From the NCBI GenBank assembly GCA_021234155.1, contig JAJEKV010000001.1:15881491-15945490 (forward strand): a stretch of 64,000 nt of DNA, written 5' to 3'. The DNA comes from Isoetes taiwanensis. Its lineage: Eukaryota; Streptophyta; Lycopodiopsida; Isoetales; Isoetaceae. Made by a program: the position numbers and the translations under genes. Within the stretch, counting starts at the first letter, position 1. Each line of letters begins with the position of its first letter. Positions 1-11,297 of this stretch are shown here, piece by piece. The notes under the pieces are model-generated. The model ran no database searches. It was not told the DNA's origin and worked only from the letters and a program-made list of their open reading frames with translations.

Positions 1-359
1 CTGCATTTAAGGATTTGGAGACAAATCATTATTCTCATGCTGTTGCGCCCATCCTACGAACATCGAGCTCCTAAATTCAATTAATTCAACTCCAGAAAAG
101 CTTCTGCTATGGGGAAATCTGACACCGGATTCGGAACCATGTGCTTTGCTCTGGAAAAGCAAGTGCAAAAATAGCAATTTGAGTATGTTCAAAAACTAAC
201 GGAGCTTTTGAATCAGGGGGACCGAAACGATCCAGAATTCTTGCAGCAAGCTTGGATAAGAAAAACTACGAGCTAAATCTTCCAGTCGGAGCAAAGGAAA
301 GAAAAGATCAGTCTGTGTTAGGCCTGCTACGGCGGATCTGGCTGGCTCGAGGGCTCGAC

Positions 360-530
360 GGTCGTGACGGGCCGATGACGGGCGTGTACTCTAGTTTTGG
401 TAATGACGGGCACGTCAGACCCGTCACCCGTCATATATTCCGGGCACGTCAAACCACGGACAATGAGAAAGCCTGGCACAGGCTAGGAAAATTGACGGGT
501 ATAAAACGTCGAACCCGTCAGCCCGTCACA
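360..530. repeat. Cluster of short GACGGG / CCCGTC motifs
   Basis: At least eight copies of the hexamer GACGGG or its complement CCCGTC fall within about 170 bases, in both orientations, in otherwise AT-rich DNA. Such clusters resemble the subterminal repeats of hAT-type DNA transposons, but I could not find matching terminal inverted repeats, so the identity is open. Confidence 0.4.
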
Positions 531-549
531 GTCAGAGTAACGGCCGTTT

Positions 550-2480
550 AAGTTACTGCAGTTTAGGTTCTTGTAGTTCAAACCATTGGGATCTCTTTTT
601 TTTTTTCTTTCTTTCTTTGGGAAGGTTAGAATGTATGGTGCATTTTATTAATGGAGCAATTGTAGGGAAGTCATTGTCTCATCAACCCCTTTCTATTGTA
701 TACATGCTTACATATACTGAACCTTTGTGTTTTTATGTGGTCAGATCATGGTTGTGCATTAGCTTCCCCTGACCCCACTTTGATTTCTTTTGTCGCTCGC
801 CAGCTTTCTTTTAATACCCCCTTAGTGGACCTGACTCCCCGCTTTTGCCCTCCTATACAGAATTTGGGGATTCTTCCCTGCTAAAACTTCGATTATCGCA
901 TACAGTTGAATCTTCCTATCCATCCTAGCAAAGACACATCTCAACAGGAAACGATTCTAATACAATTGCCATGATTAAAGAAAATCCTCTAACATCTTGT
1001 ATATGTATATTTTACCTAACTGAGGTGTTTCTCACATCGTATCTCGCTTTAGATATTATTTAAAAGTTTTTCTACGATCTCGACTTTCTAATTTATTAAA
1101 CAAATGGAGTTAAAAACTGAAGAGATTGTAAAAGTCATCTTCCTTGTTTTGGCTTTTACTCAATGAGGGCTTCCCAGCCTCCAAGTATATGCAACCTAGA
1201 TCATATTCATAGCTTGTTTTTTGCTTATAGGACACACCTGGACCCATTTCTATTGTGGAGCCACGGGTTGGCACTCAGAAACTTGGCATCATGCATGCTC
1301 ATGCTTAGTGGAGTCTGTTTGAGGACATGCACTATATGCATTGTAAACTTGAGCACAATAGCCTCATTGTAGCCTGGAGACAATAAATTCTAAATTATTG
1401 TCAGGAGTACTAGGAGTACTGTAGGGTCTAGAAGGCATCTAATATGTACTGACACACTTTACCCACCTAACAAATAATCCATTATGTCCTGTCAAAATGA
1501 ACATGGGTCCGTTCATATCAAAATGTTGTGGTAAGTGTCCCTCTTCTTCCTGCTGGTTATAAAGTTGTTTTAGAAGATTTTCTTTATGTCGCATGCTACT
1601 TAATAAGCTATAACACATTGGTCAAACAATTAGACATCACGTGTACTAAAGTATTCTATTGCATTATGTTATATTAACTCTAGCATTTATTTCGCGTGAT
1701 GCAAGTGAGTTTGATATGTGGCTGGGAACACAAATGACATTAGAGCAGGTCCAATTCTTGACATCTCACCAACAATTGAATTTCTTCATTCATGTATCCC
1801 TCCCCCTTTCTCTTTGTCAGTTTCATGTGGATCTATCACGGGGGTTGTTCTTCATCCCTCCCGCTTTCTCTCTGTCCCTCCCCAGAAAACAAGCGTTAAT
1901 GTGATGTGGAACATTCCTCTTCAACCTATTCTTTCTAGACATAGATTGATTGGAGAAGGGGGTTGTTGTGTTGTTGTTGGAGGTTGGGAAGCGGTGTTCT
2001 TGCATTCTATATCTTTGAGCTACTGTATTGCATACTAGCTAACTATTTGGGGACCTCGTTATCTCACTTATTGTTAAATAAATTGTATTTTTTTACGTTA
2101 TAACAATTAGAACCTTCAATTGGTCATAGATATTATTGTTTCTATCGTGAACATTCAAATACAAATGAACTACTGTTCACCCACTTTCTAAAATAAGGTT
2201 GTTGTCTGTAGCCAATTAAGCAAGAAATAAAGGAAAATGCAAGCATCAATCCTTAACTTAATCTAGTATGCGGCATCTCCCAATTGACAAGAGGAAGCAA
2301 AATTTTTTTTCTGGTGGTTGGTTTCCGTATGAGCGAAGTTTGATGCCCGAAATTGACCTCCATACCATGCTTTGTTTAGCATGTCCACTATCGGCACAAC
2401 TTACTTACTGGATGTCCATGGCAACTCCTTGTTTGTGCCTCAAATCCAGTACATGGAATCTTTTTGTGCATAGGACAAAG
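550..2480. other. No recognisable gene
   Basis: AT-rich sequence with only short open frames. I see no protein-family motif, no paired splice sites around a coding segment and no RNA gene. Confidence 0.5.
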
Positions 2481-2486
2481 GCTCTT

Positions 2487-2790
2487 CCGGGCATCGAGAG
2501 CAGTTGAATGCATTTGCAAGTTATTCCCCAATCTAGACCATAGATAGCGTTCCTCATTTGTGCGGTATGCTCGTAGAAGTTTAGGTATACTGTATGACGA
2601 GGCTTGCAAAGTACTATAAGGTTTGGGGCAATGTACTAAATGGTGTTGATTTCGTACCTGTATTATACAGTTTTAGGGAGTATAAAATGAGCTTTTACTG
2701 CCCTACGTCATCCCCTTTGTCAATATGCACCCAAACCAAAGGGGTTTCAAGGGGAATTTAATTTTAAAGTGTTGGATGTAATGGTAACTC
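2487..2790 (+). repeat. MITE-like repeat, copy A
   Basis: This stretch aligns along its length with 14670-14962: both run from GGGCATCGAGAGC through a shared 'ACGAGGCTTGCAAA' block to 'GATGTAATGGT'. Copy A lacks the left inverted arm that copy B carries, so it is truncated or divergent at that end. Confidence 0.55.
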
Positions 2791-2915
2791 AAAAAAATTT
2801 GGCCTCTTCGGTGTCTAAGAAAAAGTGGTGCACATATTGGTGGAAAGGGCAATAGATATAGAACAAACACTACAATAAGCAAATATAATTTTATTTGAGA
2901 ACACAAGTTATCGGA

Positions 2916-3049
2916 ATTGAATCCATGATAAGCCTAGAACAATATTGCAGATATCTTTTCGTGGCGAATTCAAGTTATGTGAATTGAACTCATGATAAGC
3001 CTAGAAAAATATTGAAGATATCTTTTTGTGGCGAATTCAAGTGGGTAGT
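2916..3049 (+). repeat. 67-bp tandem duplication
   Basis: Two adjacent units of 67 bases both contain CATGATAAGCCTAGAA and GTGGCGAATTCAAGT, with a few substitutions between them. Confidence 0.75.
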
Positions 3050-3809
3050 GCCTTGATTTATTGGATGCATAGCATACAGCATATGAAGAGACAAAATTGA
3101 AATGAACGTGCTATTAAAAATATTATCTCAATAGATTATAGTGCCATACAAATTCAATAACCTTCAAATATATGTTGGAGAGATCTTGCAATTCTTGCTA
3201 TAACTATGGTGTTTGCAATTCTTGCTAGTAACTACGCTGCACCTTTGAATGTAAATTCACATGCATAAAGGCATTTCCTCCTTCAAAATGCCCTCATATC
3301 AGAGTATAAAGAAGCAGTTTTAAACTATAGGTTATAGCATGGGAACTAAAAAAAAAATCAAACTTGGTGATACGAAAGGATCATTGATGCCACATAATAC
3401 CATGACATAGAAATGGCAGCTCATTTTTTGTGATCAGATGCTTCACTCTTCACTCTTGATTGTTGCCAATAACATAATAAGTAAACTTAATCCTAAACCA
3501 CATTAAACTATATTCTGGGAAGGGACTCGCAAAGAACACAAAAACTGGATAGATAGGCTTGTCATTCATCACAACAGAAGTATATAATGCGTGGGAAAAT
3601 CTGAATGGGGAGCTGACAATAGGAACAATGTCTAGCTACCCCATAAATGAAATAAGAAAATATACAAAGGCAAGAGAGAGGACAATGGCGACAACTTCTC
3701 ATCGGGATAAAAAACCCCGCCCTTTTGGGTTTTCGAGGAAAACGCTAATGAGAAATGGAACATTAGACATTAGGAATCATAAACAAACATATATAGACAA
3801 AGAAAACAT

Positions 3810-3966
3810 CACCGAGAGGTGGAAAAAAAGAAAAAATAGCGTCACCAACGGGTGGAAATCATCTAGCATCACCCAACGGGTGGAAAAGTATAGAGAGCGT
3901 CACCCAGTGGGTGGAAAATAATTTGCATCACCCATCGCGTGGAAAAAAACATCACTCAATGGGTGG
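3810..3966 (+). repeat. Six regularly spaced hairpin motifs (CACCC-n-GGGTGG)
   Basis: Copies of a 14-bp imperfect palindrome of the form CACCCAACGGGTGG start at 3810, 3843, 3870, 3901, 3929 and 3953, so they are 24 to 33 bases apart with A-rich spacers. Each could fold as a short stem. It is not a CRISPR: the motif is too short and variable and this is a plant genome. Function unknown. Confidence 0.7.
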
Positions 3967-3969
3967 TCA

Positions 3970-5328
3970 GTACTGAGCAGAAACATATAAAAAATAGACG
4001 AACCCAAAACAAGACATAAGGACGAGTAGGGTGGGAAGCAATGGACAAGGAAAGAGATGTTGCTGTGAGAAGACGCCGATAACTAGCCACAAGAATGAGG
4101 AGCACATATATAGCTGCTCGTCCCGTCCTAGAATAACGATCCAAGGGCTCGGATCGATGCCATTTTGGGAAGGGAGAACACAAAAATTGGCTGACCACCA
4201 GAGAACTTCCTATCTACAAGCCCGACCGACAGGAAACTTCTAAATGTCGAGCAACGTCACGAACCACATAGCGAGAGGGAAAGCATGATGACCGCCATCT
4301 GCCGTGAACACGAACATCAACAGTGGAACTCCCTGGGCAGTTAGTGCAGACAGAAGAGGAGTCTTGGGAAGTTAACGAATTAAGCATGAACAAACTAGAA
4401 AGATGGGGAACGCAAAAGCATAATGAGTTATCAATGGGCATGAAATGGATTTCCTGAGAAAATGAAAACTAGAGAATGAGTCCAGAAAAGACAACGCAAA
4501 ATCAGAATGTATCCATTATAAAACCCATGTCACAAAAATGCAATGGAGTGCCAAACACAAATACGTTAATAACTAGAAAAATGATAATCAAAGAGGATAT
4601 ATCCAATATAAACTCTATGCCACAGAAACTCAATGAAGTGCCAAATGCAAATAAGTCATATGCAGATAGAGCAAGTATAAAAGATGTGAAATCATATATG
4701 ATAATGGAGTAAGGCTAAAGCCTAAAACTGTAAAAAAACAACGAGAAGACATACAATGTAAACTAAACTTGGCCAAATAAAACGTATTTATAACAAAAAT
4801 GCAACGCATTTGAAAAGCAATATGAAAATGTTAAATAAAAGAGAAACAGTAGTTTTGAATGAGATGTCATAAGGCAATTTGATAACATGCCGAAGCCTAT
4901 GAATAGATGCCCCAATATAAATAACACTTACTAGAATGGGAACGAGGTTGAGGTTGAGGTAGAGGTGGTAGCCATGGGAGCACAAAGTCAAGAGGAATGT
5001 CAAGAAGAAAAGTCAGATTGAAGGCAAATCAGATTCCCTAATGAGGAGGTTTACAAGGTGCGAGGAATGCCCGTGAACAAGAATGGGGGAACAAAGGTGG
5101 AGACTAAGAGTAGGCAAGGTGGGGTCAAGTCAGCAGAATAGAAGTAGGCGGTAATGCAGCTAATTAATGACGGCTTGGAAAAAATGAAAAGCAGTTCCTG
5201 GAAGTGGAGTTTGCTCTCAAGATCCAAGTGAGGCCCCTGATAATACGCTAAGAGGGTAGAGTAAACAACTGTCAAATATGAAGCTCACGAATTCATACAA
5301 AAAATATGAACAATATATAGTTAAAGCA
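3970..5328. other. No recognisable gene; one dispersed direct repeat
   Basis: AT-rich sequence without a supported coding region. A roughly 53-bp segment at 4510-4562 is repeated imperfectly at 4597-4650 (shared GAAGTGCCAAA/GGAGTGCCAAA core). Nothing else recognised. Confidence 0.45.
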
Positions 5329-5777
5329 GGCCCATGAAAATCTAGAGGAGCGATTGCTGAGCATGCCCGGTCGTACTCATAACCGCATCAGGTCTCCAAG
5401 GTGAGCAGCCTCTAGTCGATGGAACAATGTAGGTAAGGGAAGTCGGCAAAATGGATCCAGGTACCTCGGAAAAGGATTGGCTCGAGGGCTGGGCTTGGGG
5501 GTCTGGGCTTGACCCTCAGGACCGTTGGCTATGGCCGCTGCGAAGCTGCCTCCCTGGGCGGGGAGGGGAGGGCCTCCTCATGCCGACCGGGCGATGGACG
5601 TAGAATGCATCCCCTCGGGGGTGCTCTCCCTAGGCGGCGAATAGTCATCTCAGAACTGGGACGGACAAGGGGAATCCGATTGTTTAATTAAAACAAAGCA
5701 CTGCGATGGTCCCTGTTGATGTTGACGCAATGTGATTTCTGCCCAATGCTCTGAATGTCAAAGTGAAGAAATTCAAC

Positions 5778-5836
<59 letters not shown>

Positions 5837-5837
5837 T

Positions 5838-5878
<41 letters not shown>

Positions 5879-6937
5879 ACTATCCCTATCTAGCGAAACC
5901 ACAACCAAGGGAACGGGCTTGGAAAAATCAGCGGGGAAAGAAGACCTTGTTGAACTTGACTCTAGTCCGGCTTTGTGAAATGACTTGAGAGGTGTAGGAT
6001 AAGTGGGAGCCTCGGCGCAAGTGAAATACCACTACTTTTAACGTTATTTTACTTACTTCATGAGGTGGAGGCGGGCCCGCCCCTACTTCTAGTCTTAAGG
6101 TCCATTTGTGCGGTCCAGGCCAGCGGGAAGACATTGTCGTGGGGAGTTTGGTGGGGGCGGCACATCTGTTACAAGATAACGCAGTGTCCTAAGATGAGCT
6201 CAACGAGAACGTAAATCTCGTGTGGACCAAAAGGGTAAAAGGTCATTTGATTTTGATCTTGAGATCGATACAAATTGTGAAAGCATGGCCTATCGATCCT
6301 TTAGTTATTCGAATTTGAAGCTAGAAGTGTCGAGGAAAAGTTACCACGGGCATAAGCGGCTTGTGGCGATAGCGTTCATAGCGGCGTTGCTTTTTGATCC
6401 TTTGATGTCGGCTCTTCCTATCATTGTGAAGCGAAATTCACCACGTGTTGGATTGTTCACCCACCAATAGGAAACATGAGCTGGGTTTTAGACCGTCATG
6501 AGACAAAGTTAGTTTTACCCCTTACGATGCACCTTTGTCGCAATAGTAATCCAACTTAGTATGAGAGGAACCGTTGATTCGCATACTTGGTCATTGCGCT
6601 TGGTTTGAAAAGCCGGGGCACGAAGCTACCATGTGTAGGATTATGATTGAACGCCTCTAAGTCAGAATCCATGCTAGATGCGGCGCTCTTTACCTCCTCG
6701 GTTGTGACCCAACTCTTTGTTAGGGGTGCCTTGTGTGCCCCAGAGAGCCCGTGTTGAGGGATGCCTCCTCGTCCGAAGAGGATGAGGGGTTGCCTTTGTA
6801 GGATAATTCTAAAGCGATGGGGAGATAGATCCTATCTGGGGCGACTTAAATTAAGGCCGGGTATCAGGCCCGGGAAGAGTAGCCTTGCCGCTCACGATCC
6901 GTTGAGGTTCGGCCTCTTGTCTTTGCGATTTGTCCCT
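5329..6937 (+). pseudogene. 25S rRNA, 3' portion, degraded copy
   Basis: The sequence follows plant 25S rRNA from the GGCCCATGAAAATC region to the conserved 3' end. Landmarks are CATAACCGCATCAGGTCTCC, CTCAGAACTGGGACGGACAA, TAACTATGACTCTCTTAAGG and GAGAGGAACCGTTGATTCGC. It begins abruptly, so the 5' part of the gene is missing. Several strongly conserved core positions are changed: about 7 bases are deleted before GCGAAACCACAACC, the peptidyl-transferase stretch normally reading GGGATAAC reads GGGCATAAG, and the sarcin-ricin loop has a C-to-T change. Many changes are C-to-T or G-to-A, as expected for methylated silent DNA. I infer a non-functional rDNA fragment. Confidence 0.93.
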
Positions 6938-7189
6938 CTCCTCCCTAGCTATGTGGGCAGGGTTACGTCATGGCACGGTCATTTCTCCAAGTGCTAGGGA
7001 GGGTTGCAAGCCAACACTTCCTCCAAGCATGGCCAATTAAGTGGTGGAACCCAACATTTGGTCATTTTTTCTCCACCCGAGATGCGTGGGGAGGGTTACT
7101 CGTGGCACTTGGTTTCTCCCAAGTCCTGGGGAGGGTTGCAAGACACTGGCACTTAGAGGTTTCTTCTTCCAAGCCGCTGCCGAGGAGGG

Positions 7190-7605
7190 ATTCCATGGAG
7201 CAACCAGACTTAGTGGTGTCGTGTCTTTGGCTTGGCTAGTTGGCTCCCCAACCTCACTCGGTGGCGTCGCATGCTTGGCTCACCCGGTTGGCTCCCCACC
7301 CGACTTGGTGGTGGCGTGTTTCCGTTGGTTGGCTCCCCACCCGACTTGGTGGTGGCGTGTGGTTGTGGCTCCGTTGGTTGGCTCCCCACCCGACTTGGTG
7401 GCGGCGTGTGCATGTGGCTCCGTTGGTTGGCTCCACACCCGACTTGGTGGTGTCGTCATGTGCTCGGCTAGGATACTTGGCTGCCCACCTGACTTGGTGG
7501 TGTCATGCTGGTTGGCTGCTCCGTTGTGGTAACCCACCCGGTCGTTTGTCCATGAATCGGTTAGTTGGCTGCCCACCCGACTTGGTGGTGTTGCGTCGGC
7601 GTTAG
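7190..7605 (+). repeat. rDNA intergenic-spacer subrepeats
   Basis: GC-rich units containing TTGGCTCCCCACCCGACTTG start near 7288, 7329, 7378 and 7427 (41 to 49 bases apart), with more divergent units before and after. They lie directly downstream of the 25S 3' end, which is where plant rDNA spacers carry subrepeats. Long open frames across this block are by-products of the repetition. Confidence 0.7.
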
Positions 7606-7715
7606 TGGGTGGGTTTTGGTCACCATTGTTGTCCCTGGCTGGTCCTCCTAGGATAGGACGCCGCGGCAGAACAACGCCTATCTGTTGTTTACCTATACAG
7701 GAATGTCTGCATGGA

Positions 7716-7784
7716 GCAAATTCCGTCCTAGAAAATTGGCCGATGTGCGGATGCACGGAGGCCAATTTTCTGGCCGGAATTTGC
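7716..7784. repeat. Long inverted repeat (hairpin)
   Basis: Arms 7716-7741 and 7760-7784 pair through GCAAATTCCG/CGGAATTTGC and AGAAAATTGGCC/GGCCAATTTTCT, leaving an 18-base loop. It lies shortly downstream of the spacer repeats. It could be a remnant terminator or fork-barrier structure of the rDNA spacer, or a small foldback insertion. Confidence 0.7.
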
Positions 7785-8925
7785 GACACGCGGACATTGA
7801 TGTAACGTGAAAATAGGGGTGTCCAATTTTCTGCTGACGTGGTTCTGTTTGCTTCGAGCTCCGGCTATGGCGCCGTGTTGGCGCCAGGCAGCTTGGTTAT
7901 GGCGATTGTGTCGTTCTTGAGCTTTTCTGAGGCGCCTTGGGCGTGGCATCATTTTGGTGTAGGTTTTACATGGAGCGCCAGTCTTCTTGGAGGTCCTTGG
8001 ACGACTATTTTAGAGTTCTTGGAGTTTTTTTGGAGTTCCTGGAGATTCTAGGACGACTATTTTCTTGCCGTGGACTGTTGCTTCGTTGCTAGGACGATTT
8101 TCTTGGTTAGATTTATGGTTTTTCCTTATGTATTCATTGTATTTAATCGTGTGTTGTTCCTTTTATGCAGGTCAGGGAGATGTTTAGGGGATGCAGAAGG
8201 CTTAGAGGCGAATCTTGGTTTTCCTCCTACACAGAGTTCTTGGCTTTTTCTGTAGCAGACTCAGTTTTGGGGTTTCGTGGTAGTTCTATAAGATGCATGC
8301 AATAGTTTTGGTGTTCGTGGCGGTAGCTTTATAAGATGTATGCAGAGAGCAAGAACAAGATAGCCTTATGTTTTGTGAAGCTTAGCATTTCGAATGGGTT
8401 TTGGAAGCATCCTCAAAGTCTGTATTCCTTTTTAGCTATCCTATTATCTTGTCTTTGCAACCAAGCAGCACCTTTGGCACTTGTTTAATGGATCTGAACA
8501 GTTTTATGAATGCAAAAGTCTTATGATTCTGTGAATGTACCTGTGTAAATCTGTAATGATTATCTCTGATGAAATAAGCTTGATAAATATCTCTGTAATC
8601 TTCTTGATTTCTATCTGATCAACTGCAAAAATACACAGTTTAAAAAAAATGCTTTGAGAATGAGTGATTCTGAAAAAGAATGCCTGCCACGTGGCAGACA
8701 GCAATAAGCGAATAGGGCAGAAAATGGGACACCATATTTTTACGGGTGGTTTAAGTTACGGCAAACCTTAAATCAGGGGAATCTGAAACGCGAGTTAACT
8801 CATACGCTTTCAATCCAAAACTCACTCTAGAACCCTTTTAAGGGTATTGAAGCTGCAAATCAATAATAGCTCAGTGCTAAATTCAAGACCGATTCACGCA
8901 GCAGGGATGGATTCGGCAGCTAGAA
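7785..8925. other. No recognisable gene; perfect palindrome with G-box core at 8684-8697
   Basis: No coding region supported. The 14-bp perfect palindrome CTGCCACGTGGCAG (8684-8697) contains a CACGTG core, the plant bZIP/bHLH G-box, but no gene start is seen next to it. Confidence 0.4.
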
Positions 8926-8934
8926 ATGATATTA

Positions 8935-9018
8935 GGGAAAATTTTAAAAATGCCCTTATAGTTTGGGGTATTTGCAAAAATGCCCCAATATTTTCAAAAT
9001 TTGCAAAATTGCCCCTAA
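8935..9018 (+). repeat. MULE left terminal inverted repeat
   Basis: 84 bases identical to the reverse complement of 10429-10512. Confidence 0.95.
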
Positions 9019-9129
9019 TTTTTGCCCCGTAGAATGCAAAATGATGAGAACGGCTATTTTTTTTCGCGGGAATTGGGAATTGCATGTCGGCAGAGGAAAC
9101 CTGAAATGAAATTGGCATAGCTCTGTTGT

Positions 9130-9225
9130 TTTCGGCACCAGAATTTCGGCACCAGCTCTTGTTAATTTCAGCTCTTGTTAATTTCGGCACCAGAATTTCT
9201 GCACCAGAATTTCGGCACCAGGATC
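9130..9225 (+). repeat. Short repeats of TTTCGGCACCAGAA
   Basis: Five to six near-identical 14-base units, with GCTCTTGTTAATTTC also repeated, sit in the MULE 5' region between the inverted repeat and the transposase start. Possibly transposase-binding or leader repeats. Confidence 0.6.
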
Positions 9226-9294
9226 TTTTGCATTCAACAGGTATGTATGCATGTGATTTCTTTTCCTTTCATCCTTTTCTTGTTTCTAGTCAGA

Positions 9295-10189
9295 ATGTCT
9301 TCAATGCTGCATGAATTGCCTTTGTACAGCATGGAATTGATAAAAGGAAAACAGTTTGATTCAATGGCGGATGTGAAAAATGCAGTTCGGGCAGAAGCTA
9401 TTGCAAATTTCACTGAAATTAAAGTCATTAAGTCTGATAAATCAAGATACAGAGTGAAATGTACACAAGAAGATTGTGCATGGCATTTATATTCTTCTTT
9501 AATTGGTTATGGACCGAGATGTGAGATTCGAGATGTAGGAGAACATACTTGTGGTGGTGTCCAGCAATTGGGCAACAAGGAAGCTTCTGCAAGCTGGTTG
9601 GCCAGGAAATATCAAGAGAAGTTTAGGGAGCATCCGCATTATAAACCAGCAGAGCTAATAGATGATTTTCGAAGAGAAGCTGGTGTAACTATTACATACA
9701 ATGTGGCTTACAGGGCAAAAGAGATAGCAATGAACGCAATTAATGGAGATCACAAGAGAGCATATAGAAAGCTTCATGCCTTTTGTCAGAAATTATTAGA
9801 AACTAATCCAGGAAGTAAAACAGTACTTGAAGAGATTGATGGACGTTTCTATAGAGTGTTTGTTGCTTATGGTGCATGTTTAACTGGGTTTTCGAGTTGT
9901 AGACCGTTTTTGGGATTGGATGCCACTTTCTTGACAGGTAAATACCTTGGTCACTTAATATGTGCTGCAGGAGGCACTATTTGCTGTTTTTCCTAACAAT
10001 GCAAATGCTTATTGCATGAGGCATCTTGAACCGTGTCTTTGGAATATCACTGTGGCTAAAAACCGTGTTTGGAATTCACTGTTGTTGCTTGGTTCAAAAA
10101 TGTTTTCTGCACCACATATGATAGAAATGGTTTCGGCCCAATGCAATTACAGATTATGTTGTTTTGATGTTCTTTATGCTAGATCTTAG
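9295..10189 (+). pseudogene. MULE transposase, internally deleted
   Basis: The frame starting at ATG 9295 has the MuDR-type N-terminal DNA-binding region with a Cys/His zinc-binding set (CTQEDCAWH ... EHTC) around residues 50-85. It then runs into the catalytic-core start FLGLDATFLTGKY, whose D (codon 9919-9921) is the first catalytic aspartate. The frame leaves the family soon after and ends at 9996. From 9962 another frame resumes with EALFAVFPNNANAYCMRHL, which corresponds to the segment after the second catalytic aspartate (family pattern FP-A-H-x-YC-x-RH). The part between, including the second aspartate, is missing, as is the C-terminal domain. A tttcttgtttctag tract just before the ATG suggests an upstream intron. 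Non-functional. Confidence 0.88.
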
Positions 10190-10428
10190 TGTTAGTACCA
10201 CACTGTCATTTGAATGTTCAAATGGATGATTAAGACCAATATACAGATCGTTTTTTTAGAATTGATGCCCTATATTGGCTTTTCTATGCACTGCGATGTA
10301 TCTCGGAATAATACAAAGCGCATAAGGACTTTTTCTTAGTGTGCCTACATTGTCGACCTGTAAACAAAGTAATGGGCCTGTGCCGAAAACCACTTCCATC
10401 GAAAAAAAAATTAGCCGTTCTCATGCAT

Positions 10429-10512
10429 TTAGGGGCAATTTTGCAAATTTTGAAAATATTGGGGCATTTTTGCAAATACCCCAAACTATAAGGGCATTTT
10501 TAAAATTTTCCC
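10429..10512 (-). repeat. MULE right terminal inverted repeat
   Basis: 84 bases, reverse complement of 8935-9018. Confidence 0.95.
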
Positions 10513-10521
10513 ATGATATTA

Positions 10522-11297
10522 TCGTTCCAGATTCAAGACCTATTGAGAAACGAATCAAGCAATAGGACGCAATTTCGGGACATGAAGCAAAAAGCAGTAA
10601 AATTGGATATGAGATCAAGATTGCCGAGCTCAGAGTCTCCTAAACCAAATTTCTTCAGCATGTGGATAGGCACTCCCTCTCCCTTTCCCAGTCATCATCT
10701 CTCTCATTTTACTTCCCATTTAAACTAACGCAGTTAGTTGAAATAAAAGATACACTTATTTAGCAAAAGATTGCTCAAAAGCTATAACCAAGAAAAGGGT
10801 GACAAAACTAGTTCACTAAAGTCCTGAAACAAATCATAGAATGAATAAATGAATGAATGAAAGAGTGATTTTTATTGTCCACATAACATCATCCACATAA
10901 TCCTGATATGAAACATCAATTGCACGAACAAGTGAAGGATTGCACATTCTAGATTTGACGAGCTGAATGGCTAGCACAATCATTCACTTCTTGAAACCAA
11001 GACAAAAACTTGGGGCTTGCATCCCAAACTATTTAAATCATTTAGCACATTTCAAATATTGTATTATTATGCAGATCATTCATACTCACGCTTGCAGTCA
11101 AGGCCCACAAAAAGAAAAGGTTAGAGGCTTAATTATAGAATCATTACCTTTCTTATCGTTGGAACAACAGCACTGTGTAAGTGAAGCATTCCAGGCTCTG
11201 TAACTGACTAAACTCCAAGTTCCCCCGTCCATACTTTCAAGGTCTCACTGCTTTCATTTTCAATGTTTTCATGCCCTGGTGATTTTACGATCCTTAG
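10522..11297. other. Gap between MULE and dehydrogenase gene
   Basis: AT-rich, no coding region supported. A short GAAT-rich run is near 10839-10863. The end nearest 11298 is the expected 3' UTR of the dehydrogenase gene on the minus strand. Confidence 0.4.

Larger units (their letters stand above)
8926..10521 (+). mobile_element. Mutator-like element (MULE) with target-site duplication
   Basis: The element itself is 8935-10512 (1578 bases). Its ends are inverted repeats of 84 bases (8935-9018 and 10429-10512) that I read as identical, beginning GGGAAAATTTTAAAAATGCC; weaker pairing continues inward to a shared GAGAACGGCTA block. It is flanked on both sides by the same 9 bases, ATGATATTA (8926-8934 and 10513-10521). 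Nine-base target duplications and long inverted repeats are the hallmark of MULEs. The internal transposase is incomplete, so this copy cannot supply its own enzyme. The identical arms imply recent insertion or gene conversion. Confidence 0.95.

Noticed and set aside
3810-3966. CRISPR-like array
   Set aside because: The units are only about 14 bases, imperfect and palindromic, and the spacing varies. This is plant nuclear DNA without cas genes.
7041-7789. Long open frames across the spacer repeats on both strands
   Set aside because: They arise because GC-rich tandem repeats lack stops in several frames. The translations are simple repeats of the unit.
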